A stretch of DNA of 64,000 nt from Cladopsammia gracilis (taxonomy: Eukaryota; Cnidaria; Anthozoa; Scleractinia; Dendrophylliidae), in assembly GCA_022457155.1 (NCBI GenBank), contig JAJGOT010000947.1, positions 1 through 64,000 of the forward strand. The letters run 5' to 3'. This document shows, one piece after another, positions 1 through 13,800 of this stretch. Every line of letters starts with the position of its first letter. Within the stretch, counting starts at the first letter, position 1. Both the position numbers and the translations under genes were made by a program. Below the pieces are notes generated by a model that was not told the origin of the DNA, did no database searches, and saw only the letters and a program-made list of their open reading frames with translations.

Positions 1-2567
1 TCAACTCCTCCATCACCTTGCATTCCCATGCATCCGGCAAGAACTGAATCCCCAACACCCGGGCTGTCTTTTGTTACTGGTTCAGAGCCGCCGCCGTTTA
101 TTCCAACCGTAATTGGGATGAGGCGACACCTATTTGGACTTCATGGTGAAGAGGACATCTATGGTGATTTACCGAAGCTAATCAATAAAAAGCTCAGTTT
201 GTGGCGTACATCGTATAAAGTACGAGACGACACGGTAAGTAGGTACATTTTGGAATGTTTAGATTGTGGGTCTTTACTTTATAGCTTATTTCGGCACTGA
301 TGCCTTTTTTTTGTTCCATGTGCAGTGTTACGACAACTACTTTCGTGTTGCGAGATTAAGAAAGTCGTGCTTTTCTTTGGCAATGACCATCGCTGGAAAG
401 GTGGAGAGGGGTGAACTCAAAGCGGGGAAACGAGTTAAGAAGCTGAGACAGAGTCTTTTCGACTTTTTAAAAGGACTGAGTAGCGACGATCAGGAGAGTG
501 TCATGGAAGACGTTATCGCTGGGAGAAAATTCATTGGCGAATTAAACTGTGAAAAAAGAGTACGTATAGCAAGTTTATATTGTCAGTTATTTGGTCTTCG
601 TTAATTTTAAAATCATTACCTAATTTTCTACAGAAGTCAAAGAAAACGGCCTCGGCAAGTTACCAACGAGGGGAAGAGGAAACAGAGGATACAAACGAGG
701 TGAAGGATTTTCTAAAGGGTATTTTGTCATTAGAGTTACGTGAATTTTTATGTTAAATAATTTGTTTCATTGCTTAAAACGCAGGTCAAGGAGCAACTTA
801 AACAGGCAATGGAAGACATAGCCAGTTTACGAGAGAAGTTAAAGAAGGTAACGTATTCCTCTTAAAATTCAAACAGTAAGCATGTTCCTCACTATTAGCT
901 TATTTCTGCATCTCTGATTTAAATTTTTTTTCAAGGCTTTGGATGACAAAAGAAAATTGGAACAAAAAATGGAAGAGCGTGAAAAAGAAGTACAGAGGAT
1001 CTTAAACGAGAAACAAAAGGTAAAATTCTAAATAAATGATAGTATATCTTTTGTGAGTGTTTTGATTTCCCTTCAGTTTGTGTGAGAAAGAACAAATACA
1101 CGAACTTAATAACGTTTCCGTTGACATATTTTCAGTGGCATTATGGAGATTTGATTTACTAATTTTTTTCGCAAATTACACAAGCTTTGGCATAAGTGTG
1201 ACTGCTCTCTTCTGCTCTCATAGTGGGATTTTGTAAACAAATTCTTAATGTTAAGCAATGTTTATCCTCAGTTCAAACTTGTTGACAACGATAATAAGTG
1301 TCTCAGAAAATGACTTAGCTGTGTGAGCCATATTAAAAAGCGCGAAAACGAAATTAGAACTTTGTACGTCAGTACGGACAGATTTTGAACAAGCCGGTAG
1401 AAAAATACGCTAGTCAGCATGCAGTACATTAAATTGTTTCAATATAATATTCTGCATCACAGTAACTTGAAATGTTTTTTTAGTCCTTAGAATTTTTCCA
1501 GAAACGGGGCCAATATTACAAGGAAGAAATAAACAGTTTAAAGGAGCGTTTATTGGAAAATGCCGCGACGGCTGATGCCCCTAAGGTAACGGCCGTTTTG
1601 CTTCAAATTTTCTTTGATAGCCACTCGTTATTTCTTTTGTAGGTTTTACTGTTTCAGTTAACAAAGTAAATCGATTTTGTTTCAGATGCAAAAGAAACAA
1701 CCTGTAAAGGATACCAGAAAAGAAACGGTAATATTGACATTTTTAACACTGATAGCACTTCAGTGATCGCCTGACGTATTAGTTTCTACCGCCGTGAGAG
1801 CAAAGAATCAATTTCGCTTTAAATGTTGCTGTGCTGCATCTCTTTTCGGTAGGTTACCAGAGCTACTAGCGGATGGGACGGCTCTGATGGCGATGACAGC
1901 GGGAGTGAAGAGGCGGATCACGATAGCAGTGGCTTCGACCAAGTCATATTTGACCTTAAGGTAATATTAACATTTAGCATAAATTTTATGGTGCCATCGA
2001 ATGGCGGGGAAATATCGTTATCTTTTAATTATTTTCTTTTTCTAAACCACGCAGCAGACGGGACTTGGGTCTAAAAGAAAAAGAAAAGTTCACTCATCTG
2101 ACTCTGAAGTAAGTAATGCATGTGTTTGGAATTTTATTGTTTATGATTTTTTTAGTATATTGTGCACCTAGTGCATGATTAGATACACCTCGATTTGTGA
2201 AAAATTTACCTGAGCATTTACTTTGCAGAGTGATCATGAGCCCCTTCATGAAATGCGTGAGAGGATGCGAGCACTCGCTGCCACACAACCAAAGGTCGAT
2301 GAGATTGTTGCGGTAATCGACCGCCGCTATACAGATTGCCCCCAACTGGGTAAAGTAACGGCAGTCAGCGATGGCTACGTTGAAATCGACTGGCTTGTTC
2401 AATCGTACAGGAAAGAATTCAAGCCATATTTAGTTCGTGGCAAAGTTGTTAGTGCCTCAATTTCCTTGACTGATGTCCTTATGAGGGACATCAAGCTTGT
2501 CAAGGGTAATAAGTTAGATAAGTCTACGCAAAGTGAGTTAAAACTAAAGTACAAAAAAGCGAAGTAA
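1..2567 (+). CDS. Multi-exon coiled-coil protein of unknown function (5' end open, ten exons)
   Basis: A spliced gene can be read as ten in-frame exons: up to 234, 326-559, 634-699, 785-847, 936-1019, 1484-1585, 1686-1727, 1853-1960, 2055-2108 and 2229-2567 (stop TAA 2565-2567). Every junction has an AG acceptor and GT donor, and every intron is phase 0, so each internal exon is a multiple of three. From the first visible Met (28) the protein is about 432 residues. The frame stays open to position 1, so the true start may lie outside the window. The N-terminal ~150 residues are globular. Exons 3-7 encode a highly charged heptad-like coiled coil (K/E/R/Q rich). Exon 8 is acidic and Gly/Ser/Asp rich, and exon 9 carries a basic KRKRK stretch that could be a nuclear signal. 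The last exon encodes a compact, beta-looking ~110-residue domain, perhaps an SH3/tudor-like fold (weak inference). I do not recognise the family. A possible poly(A) signal AATAAA lies near 3065. Confidence 0.75.
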
Positions 2568-5500
2568 ACTTGCGGATCCTTGTACCCACCCGGGTGTGCC
2601 TAACGACATACTACCTTATTACAGGGAATTATCGCTCCATGAAATTATAAACGCGACTTCAAAAATTCGCCTTGATTTAAGTCTCGTGTTATTTTCTGCG
2701 ATCTTAATTAAACTGGGAGCTTTAATTTCCGCAAGATTAATTTCTATCATTTTGCCCCAAATTCCGAATCATATCCTTAGCTATACCTACTAAAAGAACA
2801 GTTTTCTTTGTTTAACACATTTCACACTGTACAATAATTCAAGTTCATTCTGGCCCTCGGAGTGCCCTTTGCCGCATGATTGACTGTCAGTTCCAACAAT
2901 TACCTCTGGAATACTAACATTTTCTTCCTCAATAGTATACGAGACCTTCGCACTCGCGTTAATGTTCCTTATTTGGAAATTGAACCTTTTCGTTCGTGTC
3001 AATTTCCTATATTTTAGACTACTTTTTCTTTCAATTCGCGTTAATTTAAGTCGCGTTAATTTCGAATAAACACGAGTGTTAATTTTATATAATAAGGTAC
3101 ACACTGGATCTCAGTCAAAAGGATCACTTGGATTAAGGAGATGCGTTTGCTGTTCTCTATTTTCATTTTTAAAATCTTTACATTCTTTCCCGCGAAGAAC
3201 TAGGTACCTTTGCACGGCCTTAGGCAAATCTTTCATCAAAATTAACTTACGAAATTTCCCGCACCATAGGGCGCCGGCTTATACTCGAGGGACCTAGAAT
3301 GAGTGCTTTATTGTCCAAAGATATAATAGTCCTGTACTCTTATGGTATATTTTGTATTCACTAGAATAAGGAGCCGAAGATAAGCATAAGCGGAAGCAAA
3401 AGAAAAGGGAAAAGTTTTAATTCTTATGCTTGCGCTTATACTTATGCTTATGTCTAGCATTCTTCATTCACCAAGGACAGGAGAATTGGTTTAATTCACT
3501 GAAACATCTGTTTGTTCGTTTCATGTTATTCTATTACAAAATTAGCTCAGCGAAAGTAAAAGTAGTTTATTTAAGAATACTTTTTCTGTTAGTGTCGGCA
3601 TATGGGGAACATCAAAGAGACCAACAAGTAGCTACAACGGAATCGATCCATGAGGAGATAACTTCTGCAATACCGCAAAAACAAAACATGCAACGAAAGA
3701 TAAATAAATCATTAGTTCTTTTCTCGTAAGTACAAAATGATTGACAATGGCATTCGTTTCTTAAAACTCCTGAAGACATTTCGAGCCCGAAAGCTATTTT
3801 TCTTAAAATTTAGTTTCTAACTAATGGCAGTGTACAAAAACAAAACTTCATTTTGGTTACTAAACATTCTGCATATAACAGTATTTATAGCCATTTGGGT
3901 CCAAAAACGTTTTAATAATAATTGGATTTTTGAGAAACGCGCGCTTTAACTTTAGGTACCGTAAATTTTCCGGGATGTGTAATCTAATTAAACGCTCTTG
4001 GAAATGATAGTAATTGTTTAATCCGGGTCTTCTTCTAAAAAGCCTTACTCATCTGTGCGTTTATAAACAAGTTCTTTCTAGTTGGAGAAAATTTTTACAG
4101 ACTCGATTATTTTATGCTTCTAACAATGGAAATGTACTCTTGCGCATGAAAACTCATTTTTGAGGAATTAAGTCGAGAACAGCACTAACAGAAGTCTAGA
4201 TTTTGATCATCCGATGAAAGTGTCATGTTTACTTGAAACAAATTGTGGACTCACTGAGGTCACTAAGCTGAATCAAGCTGCGAATTAGAGAAGAACAAAG
4301 CGAACAAAGTAAAACAGATTAAACGCTTGCATTGATGCAAGAGTAAAAACTGTAACAACATTGTAATAAATTTGCATGTTTTTTAACAGTTCCTGAGTGA
4401 ATTTTATTCACGGCAGTTCCAGGCGCTTGTTTTGTTGTACAAGTATGTAAACAACATCTTTCAGCAATCATGCAGAAATTTTTTTCTTTTGTCGAAATGG
4501 CAGTTAAATCTGTCAAGCTCAGAGTTCCTATTGGCTAATTCAGAGAAAGTTTCTCTACAATCAAGATACTTTATGATAATTCAGATAGTTTCTGGTTGCC
4601 GTGACAATATGAACTGTTATCACATGTTGAATGTTCTGATCAGTTGATAAAGTCAATGAGGTGCCCTTATTTTTTTCACATTGCTACAATCAAATCATGA
4701 ATTACATAACTGCATTCTTCAGCAGAAACTTTCTACATTTAATACCAGAGACATTCTTGACTAAACTGTTTAAAACATATTGCACTAAAGCTCCGTAAAC
4801 TGTCAAAGTAACTGTCAAGTGCCTCAAATGGTTCATCATGTGTCATTAGCTTTCTGATCAGTCATCTTTCATACCCTTGTAGTTAAGTACATCTCGCTGC
4901 TTTTCTTTGTATGTGTGAAAGACTCTGTAAACATTTTGCAATTTTGCAGGCCAGATCCCGCCTTTTTCGAAACCAAATGGAACCTGAGCGGCGTTTACTT
5001 GGAGCTAATGAAACAGAAGCAGAGCTAATACAAGGTTACATTATTAGCGAGAATTTCTACTGTCAAATGAGAAACAACAGCAAATAATTTCTTCAGTGTT
5101 TTGACTTGATTTCGGCCTCTGTTAATATTTCCCCGGAAACAAAAGAACTGCTCGTGCTTTCTTGCAAGCTCCTTGCGGGGTGACTGTATTCGAAGGTTTT
5201 TAATATGTTTCCCGACGAAAATGTCTGAAAAACACAGCGTCGTTACTGTCGAAATTAAAAGCACCCTTGGATTAAACTCGACGCATTTGCTGTTTGTTTA
5301 GCGCCAAATTTGTATCAAACACGTTCCCATCGAGTCATTGTGTTATTATTGTTATGTTTCTCGACGCTGCTACGCGATGCGCGAGTGAACAGTTTTTTGC
5401 CGAGGAATCAGGTGAAGAAATCCAGTATATTTTAGTTCTATGCATTCAAGGATTAATTATTAAAAACGAACGAACGTTTACGTTTTGCATAATGGCTGGA

Positions 5501-6430
5501 AATTATTATTACAGAGTTGAAAACATCTCGTTGGTTCTTTAATGTGCTATATTAAGCGAAGAACCGAAAGCGGAAAGGAGTACTTCTTTTCGACATTTCC
5601 GCGGTTATTTCCTTTTAATGGTGACGGTAAATGGGAAGACATCAAAAGAGGGCAACAAATCGATACACAGATCGATACACAGACTGCATTGTCTTCGTAA
5701 CACAGGTTTAACGTATCAGCGATAGTAAGCAAACATTTCTAAAATGGCTCCACGATTGGGATCATACTACTGAAAATTACTTTCTTTAAGTTCAAAAGCG
5801 TTCGCAATCTAAACAATAGCAAGTAGAAGGAATGTAGCTTGAGATATAAAAAACACTTCGAGGAATACATTCCAAACTAGTTGCGCTAAACCGAGGAACG
5901 TTTCGCAAGAGTTTATGAGTTGTTTAAATTATTCAGTTGAATACGTGCTACGTTGTAAATTACATATGCCGATCTAATTTGTTAATAATTCAAACTCTAG
6001 TTCCTATTGGTACATTCACAGAAAGTTTCTCTGCTTTTTGAGAAACTTTCTGAAAATTCAGATACTTTCTGGTTGCCGTGACAATATTAGCCGTTTTCAC
6101 GGTTCAATGCTTGGTTGATTCTGATTGGTTGATTACTAGAAACTTTCTGAGATTTCAGAAAGTATCGCCAATTTCAGATATTTTCGCAAAAACGCGATAA
6201 TTTCTCATTCCAGATTGTTTTGATGTATTCCATTTATCTTTGAAGTAGTGTTACTTTCGCTTTTGTGCTATTTTAAAACAATTAATCATTGCTATTACAG
6301 TTTCATTATGCAACAGTACGCAAAAGACGTAAAAATTTAAGCCATTGAAGGCTTGCCGCAATTCCATTCAACCGTCATCATTATAAGCCAAAAAATCAAC
6401 AAAACTATGACATGTTTACCATACTATTGC
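2568..6430. other. Gene-poor intergenic stretch
   Basis: No convincing gene was found. Short ORFs here lack recognisable domains and sit in AT-rich sequence. A dispersed repeat occurs twice in the same orientation, at about 4515-4640 and 5990-6115, sharing the word TTCCTATTGG followed by AGAAAGTTTCTCT and TTTCTGGTTGCCGTGACAATAT. One isolated exon-like segment (about 4951-5033, preceded by TTTTGCAG) is mentioned in the findings. Confidence 0.5.
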
Positions 6431-7070
6431 ACAATCAAACCGTAATAGCAATGAATAGGAAAAACGCAAAGTTCATGCTATTTTGCTCTGCCATACCGCT
6501 CATATTAAAACACAAACTTTCCTGTCCCATTTAACTTTCTTAAAACGTCTCCATTAGTAAAATACACCGTGAAATTCTCAAACTACGTTTCCCAAGAAAA
6601 CGCATTTGACCTATTTTTACCCTTATGGCTTTACGACAAATGATTGAAACTGATAGGTAACGTGAGATATCGAAATGTAAGAAGGACTAATACCTTTGCG
6701 GTAACGTAATGTGAGATATGACAAGTTCATGACAAGTTCTGACCACAATCAAACCGTAATAGCAATGAATAGAAAAAACGCAAAGTTCATGCTATTTTGC
6801 TCTGCCATACCGCTCATATTAAAACACAAACTTTCCTGTCCCATTTAACTTTCTTATAACGTCTCCATTAGTAAAATACACCGTGAAATTCTCAAACTAC
6901 GTTTCCCAAGAAAACGTATTTGACCTATTTTTACCCTTTAAAAGTAGCTATAATGGCTTTACGACAAATGATTGAAACTGATAGGTAACGTGAGATATCG
7001 AAATTTAAGAAGGACTAATACCTTTGCGGTAACGTAATGTGAGATATGACAAGTTCATGACAAGTTCTGA
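6431..7070. repeat. Tandem duplication, ~314-bp unit, two copies
   Basis: The segment starting ACAATCAAACCGTAATAGCA at 6431 recurs at 6745 with only a few substitutions and a ~14-bp length difference near 6940 (TTAAAAGTAGCTATAA in the second copy). Both copies end in TGACAAGTTCATGACAAGTTCTGA. The high identity suggests a recent local duplication. No ORF of note spans it. Confidence 0.85.
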
Positions 7071-8511
7071 CATCCCAATACCCTAGGGAAATTAACAATA
7101 GGTCCGGGGGTGCTCCCCAAACATTTTAGTGGCAGTATGTGACGCCCTTCTTGAAATCCTAACCGGTTTAAACAACCATATCCTCAATGCCCTAATATAG
7201 CTTCTATAAAGAAGGGACAAGAAACCCCCCCGGACAAAAGTCCACAAAATTTTGTTAACAACTTTTGTCCCTTTTTCGTACTCGACTCCGAAATCTCGCT
7301 TAATGCGCATGCGCATTAACGAGATAAAAATGGTGGGAAATATATTAAACAGTTTGAAGACAAGTTTGCCGTATTTTAACCGAGCGTTCTTTGTCCTTTG
7401 ACAACTATTTTTCAATGGAAGAAGCAAAATTTCAGTCGCAAACTGAAAGTGATCATCAAATGACGTCGGAAAACGAAATAATAGCCGAAGACTGAATTCT
7501 ATTGAGCTTTACCAGAAACCAGAAAATTAACCAGAGAATGCGAAAACCACCTACAAATACGATATTGCTCATTTTAACTGCATGACCAAAGTTTACTTTT
7601 TCAAAGGTTCAAAAGTTCACATCAAGTTAGTTTGTTTTGTGGGTGTCCCGTATCTTATCGATCGGTACCGATACATTTTTTTACCACCGTACCAATCCGA
7701 GTACGAATTCATGTATGAGAAACGCTCTGATGGTTGAGATTTGGTATAGCAACAAACTGGGTAGAAACAGACTAGAGTGTACTCTTCTTCCTGTTTTAAA
7801 CGAGGGCAATGACTGTCCGACATTGAGATCTGAGTGACATCCGCATCATGCAAGTTAAGTTGTGGGAACCTATCGCGATTTTATGCACATAAAAAAAAGT
7901 GGTGAACTGCTTGTGTTTCGCTACAATACCCCCCCCCCCCAAAAAAAAAAAAAATTTCTCTTCTCTTAATCTATTAACTATTAAGCCCCCTCTGAACGCT
8001 CATGAAAACAGAGGATTTACCGGCGGTTCTTATCTTCTAGTGAAAGCGTAACTAATTTTAATACTTCAAATATATACTCTCCTTCCCCTAGAAAGTGTGT
8101 ACGAATTTATTTTGTTGGAAACTATGCACTTCAGAAACACTGTAACTACGGCACTTACGTTAGTGACGCAAAGTTAGTCGTGGCAAGAACATGCAACTGA
8201 GAAAGACAAACGCGGGAACGCGGCAACAGCTGCAGCTTTGAGCGGCGAGCCGCTAGCCCTAATTTATTTTGATGGTCGGGTGGCCATTAAAGTCAAAACC
8301 AGATGAAAGTAGATTCAGCGAAAATCATAAGTTCTTTCTTGAAAGCAAGTTTTTACAAAGAGAGAAATCAAAAAAAGAGGACGAGCGATCGAAGCGGTAA
8401 CGAAGAAAATGCCAAGAAAAGTTAAAGACGCAAAAATTCAGTTGTTTACAGTTGAAGTATTCTTAAGGAAACGGAAAATCTGCTCGTACTTTCCTTACTT
8501 TGCAGCAAAAA

Positions 8512-8546
<35 letters not shown>

Positions 8547-10560
8547 AAGAAGCAGCTCACCGAGTCGCAGACCAGACATTTACCAAAAACGAAAATATTG
8601 TACGAAAGTCAGTAACACTAGAAGAGAGCAAGAGTTATAATATCAGAAGAAAGCATCCAGTCGTTCACCTTTTGTTCACGTTTTCGATTTATCAGCAAAG
8701 AAAAGTATGGGAAATGTAATCTACATGTAAATCGAAAGAAAATCTAACAAAAGAAGAGTTCCAATACTTTTGGCACCTCAATATGATGCGGACGCCATGT
8801 TGGCATTTTATGAATTCAAATCGTATGCTAGTTATACCGCTGACCAGAGATGTTTTTGTCTGAACTGGTGGCCTGAACTACGAAAGAAAGGCGAAAGAAA
8901 GACGGTAAAATATTTAGTTAAATGTAATTGATCGTTAAAGTATTAATCAGGAAACCGTTTTATCTCCTTTTGGAGCGAATGATGACATGTGACGGAGAAA
9001 TATACCGTAAATCGAGATTAGAAATATTCGTGGACGAACAAAGCTTCCGACGATGGCTTGCTTCGGTGACCTTCCGGGAGTACAGAAGCTGTTGTTATTT
9101 GCACTGTGATGGGTTAGCGGACCTCCACTCAAGACAAACAGCATGCTCAGCCACAAGAGATGGTTTAGATATCCGAATTTGTGCAGAAAATGTATGCTGT
9201 GCAGAAAGAACGGACTCGTTCTTCGCAAGTTGAGAACTGAAGAAAACAGTAAAGTAAGCTTTATTTGGATTGAGATTGTTCCAAAAATAACGGCTATTAA
9301 CAGCAGATTTGACCAGGCATTGATAGAGTGCATGTTATTCTTTAAGCCTGAAGGCCGATTGAGTTTTCTTAAAGGATTTCTGTCGAATGAACGTAATGTT
9401 AATTTCACCAAAGTTTAAAACAAATGATTTTTGAAGGTTTTTCCTCAGTGAACCAAAGTCCAAAATTAACCCGCCCCGCCGAGATTTTTATAGATTTGGT
9501 AACTAGAGTATCTTTTTAAATTAGCCACGTAGTTTGAGTTCTAGAATCGGCGTGCTTTTGGAAAAATTCAAGAAAAGGTATTGCTAGTTTTACTCGTCAA
9601 CTAAAATGGCTGAAACACCATCAAGTTGTTTGACCGTTATGTTCATGTACAATGCCACATGCATAAATGTAAACTAGAATAAAGGTTTTACATCTGGTGA
9701 AAGTCTTGATTTGTAGAGTATTAATGAGCTGGAGAAACGATGTCTTACATTTTGCTCTTTTTAAGGAAGTTTCTGAGGTCAAAATTGGGTTTGGTGGCAC
9801 CAACAAACATTCAGTGTTACCATGGCAACAAAGAAGTAACGACCTTAACAAAGGTCATTTTTGAACAACCCCCCTGAAGACCTGTCTGCATGCAAAATAT
9901 GAAGGGGGTCAAAAATTTTCATTTCCCAATTTTCTCGATTCTTACAGAGAACTGCTCTTAAGTCGTAAAACAGTAGGTAATTTAAAACAGCAAATTTACC
10001 CAGACAACTGAGGTGGGAAAACGGTTTTGCATGGATTTTAGATTGATCAATACAACCACAGTATCAACCACAATATCAACATTTTACGTTTACTTCTGTC
10101 GATAACAATACAAATTATTTCGTTACAAAGGACACAAAAAGCAAACAGAAAGGGTGGAGTTTGGGACTGTACAGCCTGGTTGTGAAGCCCATCAAGCTAC
10201 TTGTCTAATATGTTTTAACACCAAACAAGACACTCAAAATCTTTATAATTTCTATTAGCAGTCATACATTACAAATACCCTTTCCTTTTCGTCAGCGTAA
10301 CAGTTGGCTTCGGGAAGATGATTTTCGATGATATTGAACAACTTTGCAGACTAAATGATGTATAATAGAGGTCCAAAACATGAACCTTGTGGGATACACT
10401 ATCAGACAGTGCACCAGATATGGAAACATACTGACTCGATCCTGCCAGTTAGATATGACGTGAACCAATCTAGCGCTTTGCTGGTAATTCTTTGCAAAAG
10501 TTGATGATACAAATCTTAGTATTTGATAAACTAAACAAACATAGCCCCCACAATGTACCC
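7071..10560. other. Intergenic or intronic stretch without a supported gene
   Basis: ORFs at 8928-9418 (both strands) have no recognisable domain and are probably chance or decayed repeat. The stretch contains a C10/A13 homopolymer run near 7927-7955 and an (AAAT)n microsatellite, annotated separately. If VPS13D is intact, its next exons toward the C terminus must lie here or left of the window. I could not find them. Confidence 0.4.
8507..8548. repeat. (AAAT)n microsatellite
   Basis: About ten uninterrupted AAAT/AATA units. Confidence 0.95.
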
Positions 10561-10612
10561 TTCTGTTATTACTCACTTAACATATTCGGCTAGGTACCAC
10601 ATTTCAACTAAC

Positions 10613-10808
10613 CTTTTGTGGTGGGAGCTTCTCCCATAAACACTGGGGCTGCATCTTTTCCTTGTAATTGCTCAGATGACCCATTAGTAGTGTCTGTTCG
10701 ATACCAACTGTACCATCCAGTTACCCAGCCCCGCCATCCCCCGGCCCCTCCCCCTGCTCCAGCTTGTTGTGGCGTCTGTGATGGATCATCAGTACCACGC
10801 TGGGACTG
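10613..10808 (-). CDS. VPS13D: VPS13D-like exon with Gly/Trp-rich loop
   Basis: 196 nt, beginning [11 protein letters not shown] and running into [17 protein letters not shown], the Gly/Trp-rich loop found in all VPS13 proteins after the N-terminal helical block. It ends phase 1. The acceptor is a T6 run plus CAG (a second CAG 3 nt on is an alternative), donor GTTAGT. The exon it should join is not visible to the left. Confidence 0.75.
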
Positions 10809-13800
10809 CTGAAAAAACGTTCACCAATATTTAAGTTAACCTATGTTTAAAACTACAGTTGACACAGTTGACAAAGCTGGGCACATAACGCCTCCTCTCA
10901 TTCAAATGTTTCTAGCGGGTAATCACTCACTAGTGTACGCTTACATGTACAACTGGCTGTATTTGGTTCTTTGATTTAACCCTTTCACTCCCATGAGTGC
11001 CAAAGATCGAAATTTAAGAAAAATCCAAAATTTCAGTTTGCGAAATATTGAGAAACAAATGGTACCATACAAAACTACTGTTGAAGAGGTTTCATTTGAA
11101 TGGTCACACCATAGAATTTCGTCCACAGACTTAAAAGTTAGAACTACACTACGCGACTCCATAATTGAGTCTGGGATTGAAAGGGTTAAATAGCTGTACA
11201 CCAAAAAACTCGCCAACAAGTTGCAACAGACTGAAAAGCCAGTGAGAGACAAGAGCGGGAAACAACTGACCACAACAGAAGAACAGCTCGCAAGATGGGC
11301 AGAGCATTTCAGAGAAATGCTCAACCAGCCAACACCAGAATCACCACCGGACATTCTGCCTGCAGAGGAAGACCTTGACATCAACTGCGGCAAGCCTTCC
11401 AGGACAGAGATCAAAAAAGCCATCATGACACTTAAGAACTGGAAAGCTGCAGGGCCAGATCAGATACCAGCAGAAGCCATCAAAGCTGACCTGGAGACAG
11501 TCACCAACATGCTGTACAACCTCTCTGCCAAGATCTGGGAGAGGGAGGAGATTCCGGTTGAGTGGAAAGAGGGCATCCTCATCAAGTTGCCAAAGAAGGG
11601 GGACCTCAGAGACTGTAGCAACTACCGAGAGATCATGCTCCTGTCAGTGCCCAGCAAGGTCCTGAATCGAATCCTTCTCGACCGAATGAAGGAGGCGGTC
11701 GACCCCAAACTCCGAGACCAGCAAGCGGGCTTCCGTCAAAACAGATCATGTGCCGACCAGATTGCCAGCCTGCGCATCATTGTGGAGCAGTCGTTGGAAT
11801 GGAACTCCCCGCTCTACATAAACTTCATCGACTATGAGAAGGCATTCGACAGCGTGGATAGAGAGACGCTGTGGAAACTGATGAGGCACTATGGAGTACC
11901 AGAGACATTTGTCTCCCTGATCCGTTGCACCTACGAGGGAATGACGTGCAAAGTAGCTCACGCCGGCCAGCTGTCGGAGAGCTTCGAGGTCAGAACCGGA
12001 GTTCGTCAGGGGTGTTTGCTGTCACCGTTCTTGTTCCTCTTGGTCATTGATTGGATCATGCGGACCACTACAACAGGCAGAAACAACGGGATCGAGTGGA
12101 CGCAGCTCGACGACCTCGACTTTGCAGACGACCTGGCTCTCCTGTCACACAACCACAGTCAGATGCAGGACAAGACAACTCGCCTTGCAACAACATCAGC
12201 GGGCACAGGGCTGAAGATCAACAAGGGCAAGACAGAGCTCATGAGGATCAACACCAATGTCCAAGCACCAGTCACATTTGGTAGAGAACCCATCAGAGAG
12301 GTTGAGTCCTTCGTCTATTTAGGGAGTGTGGTGGATAGGCAGGGGGGTACGGACCGTGATGTCGCATCCAGGATTGGCAAAGCCCGAGCAGCCTTCATCA
12401 TGCTCAAGAACATCTGGGCCTCAAAGAACATCAGCCAGACCACCAAGATTCGCCTCTTCAACTCCAATGTTAAGTCCGTCCTGTTGTATGGATCTGAGAC
12501 GTGGAGAAAAACCAAGGCAGCCACGCAGAAAATCCAGACATTTGTCAACACGTGTCTCAGGCGCATCTACAACATCAGGTGGCCTGAAAAGATCCGCAAC
12601 GAAGACCTCTGGGAAAGGGCGGGACAGGAGTCAGTCGACAAACAGATCCTACGGAGGAAGTGGGGTTGGATTGGACACACCCTTCGGAAACCAACCACCA
12701 GCACCACGCGCCAGGCGCTCCTTTGGAATCCGCAGGGGAAGAGGAAGAGAGGCCGGCCAAGAAACAGCTGGAGACGAGACACTGAAGCAGAGCTGAGGAA
12801 AATGGGCACCACCTGGAAGGAAGCAGAGAAGACAGCCCGGAACCGTGTGCGGTGGAGGATTGTTGTCGATGGCCTATGCTCCTCCTGAGGAGGGATGGGC
12901 CTAAGTAAGTAAGTACTAGTAAATCAAAGAACATTTTTCTGTGTTTGTTTCACAAAATTCCCCACCTTCCTTTCCCCCAAGTTGGTTCCCATAATCATGG
13001 ATAGGAGAACAGTGAACCTTTCACAATAACCTTAATGTGGCAGCATAGGTACATTGTAAACATTGACTGGTGGACTAAAAGCAAACTATTTAATAAGCCA
13101 AAACTTAAACAAGAGGGAAACGTGCCCTTCACATTCCATGAGATGTTTAAGGAGTTAAGGTGGCCAAGCACAATAGGATGTTGAAATCTTACCTGGTTGA
13201 TTTCATTCTCTGTCCTTGTTTGTGCTATAGACCTTAAAACTACAAGCTCCTCAAATGTCAGTTCTTCTTCAATTTGTGCTTGTTCCGTCTGTGTAGAGAC
13301 AAAACAGACAGGAACACTGTAAAAGTATAACACAACTGAGGACGGTGGGGGATGCTACTCCAAGGTAGGCATCACAAAGTGTCCTCATCTGTCACATAGA
13401 GGTATGTGAGGTATTTGTTAAACAATACTTGCATACAATCCTGGACATTATTGCCACCTACAGTAGGTTTCCATTAGCAAAGATCCAGTATACACAGTAG
13501 TTGAGGCCACTTCAACCACAAGGAACTCAAGCAAAAACTAACAAGTTAACAGTCCTGAGCAAAAGGCCAGTTACAGTTACGGCCTTCAATACACATTGGT
13601 TCATTATCATCATATTTGCAATATTATTTCATTGTGAGTGCCCAGTGTCATGCAGTTTGTTTAGCCCGGTTTAAGAAAAGTTGGAGTGGCTTTCAATTGA
13701 ATGCTGTGAAAGCAAAACCAAAGTTATCACTAACTTATCACAACAGATGCAGAAAATCTAATGAACCAATCAGATCTCGAAGCAAATACATGTACATATC

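Noticed and set aside
8928..9418. Overlapping ORFs on both strands as a host gene
   Set aside because: No domain, no convincing splice sites, and both strands are open by chance.
10941..11426. 161-codon minus-strand ORF
   Set aside because: It spans the piggyBac-type MITE and the antisense of the RTE coding frame; no domain.
11746..12934. Several ORFs overlapping the RTE reverse transcriptase in other frames
   Set aside because: Shadow ORFs of the GC-rich RT gene.
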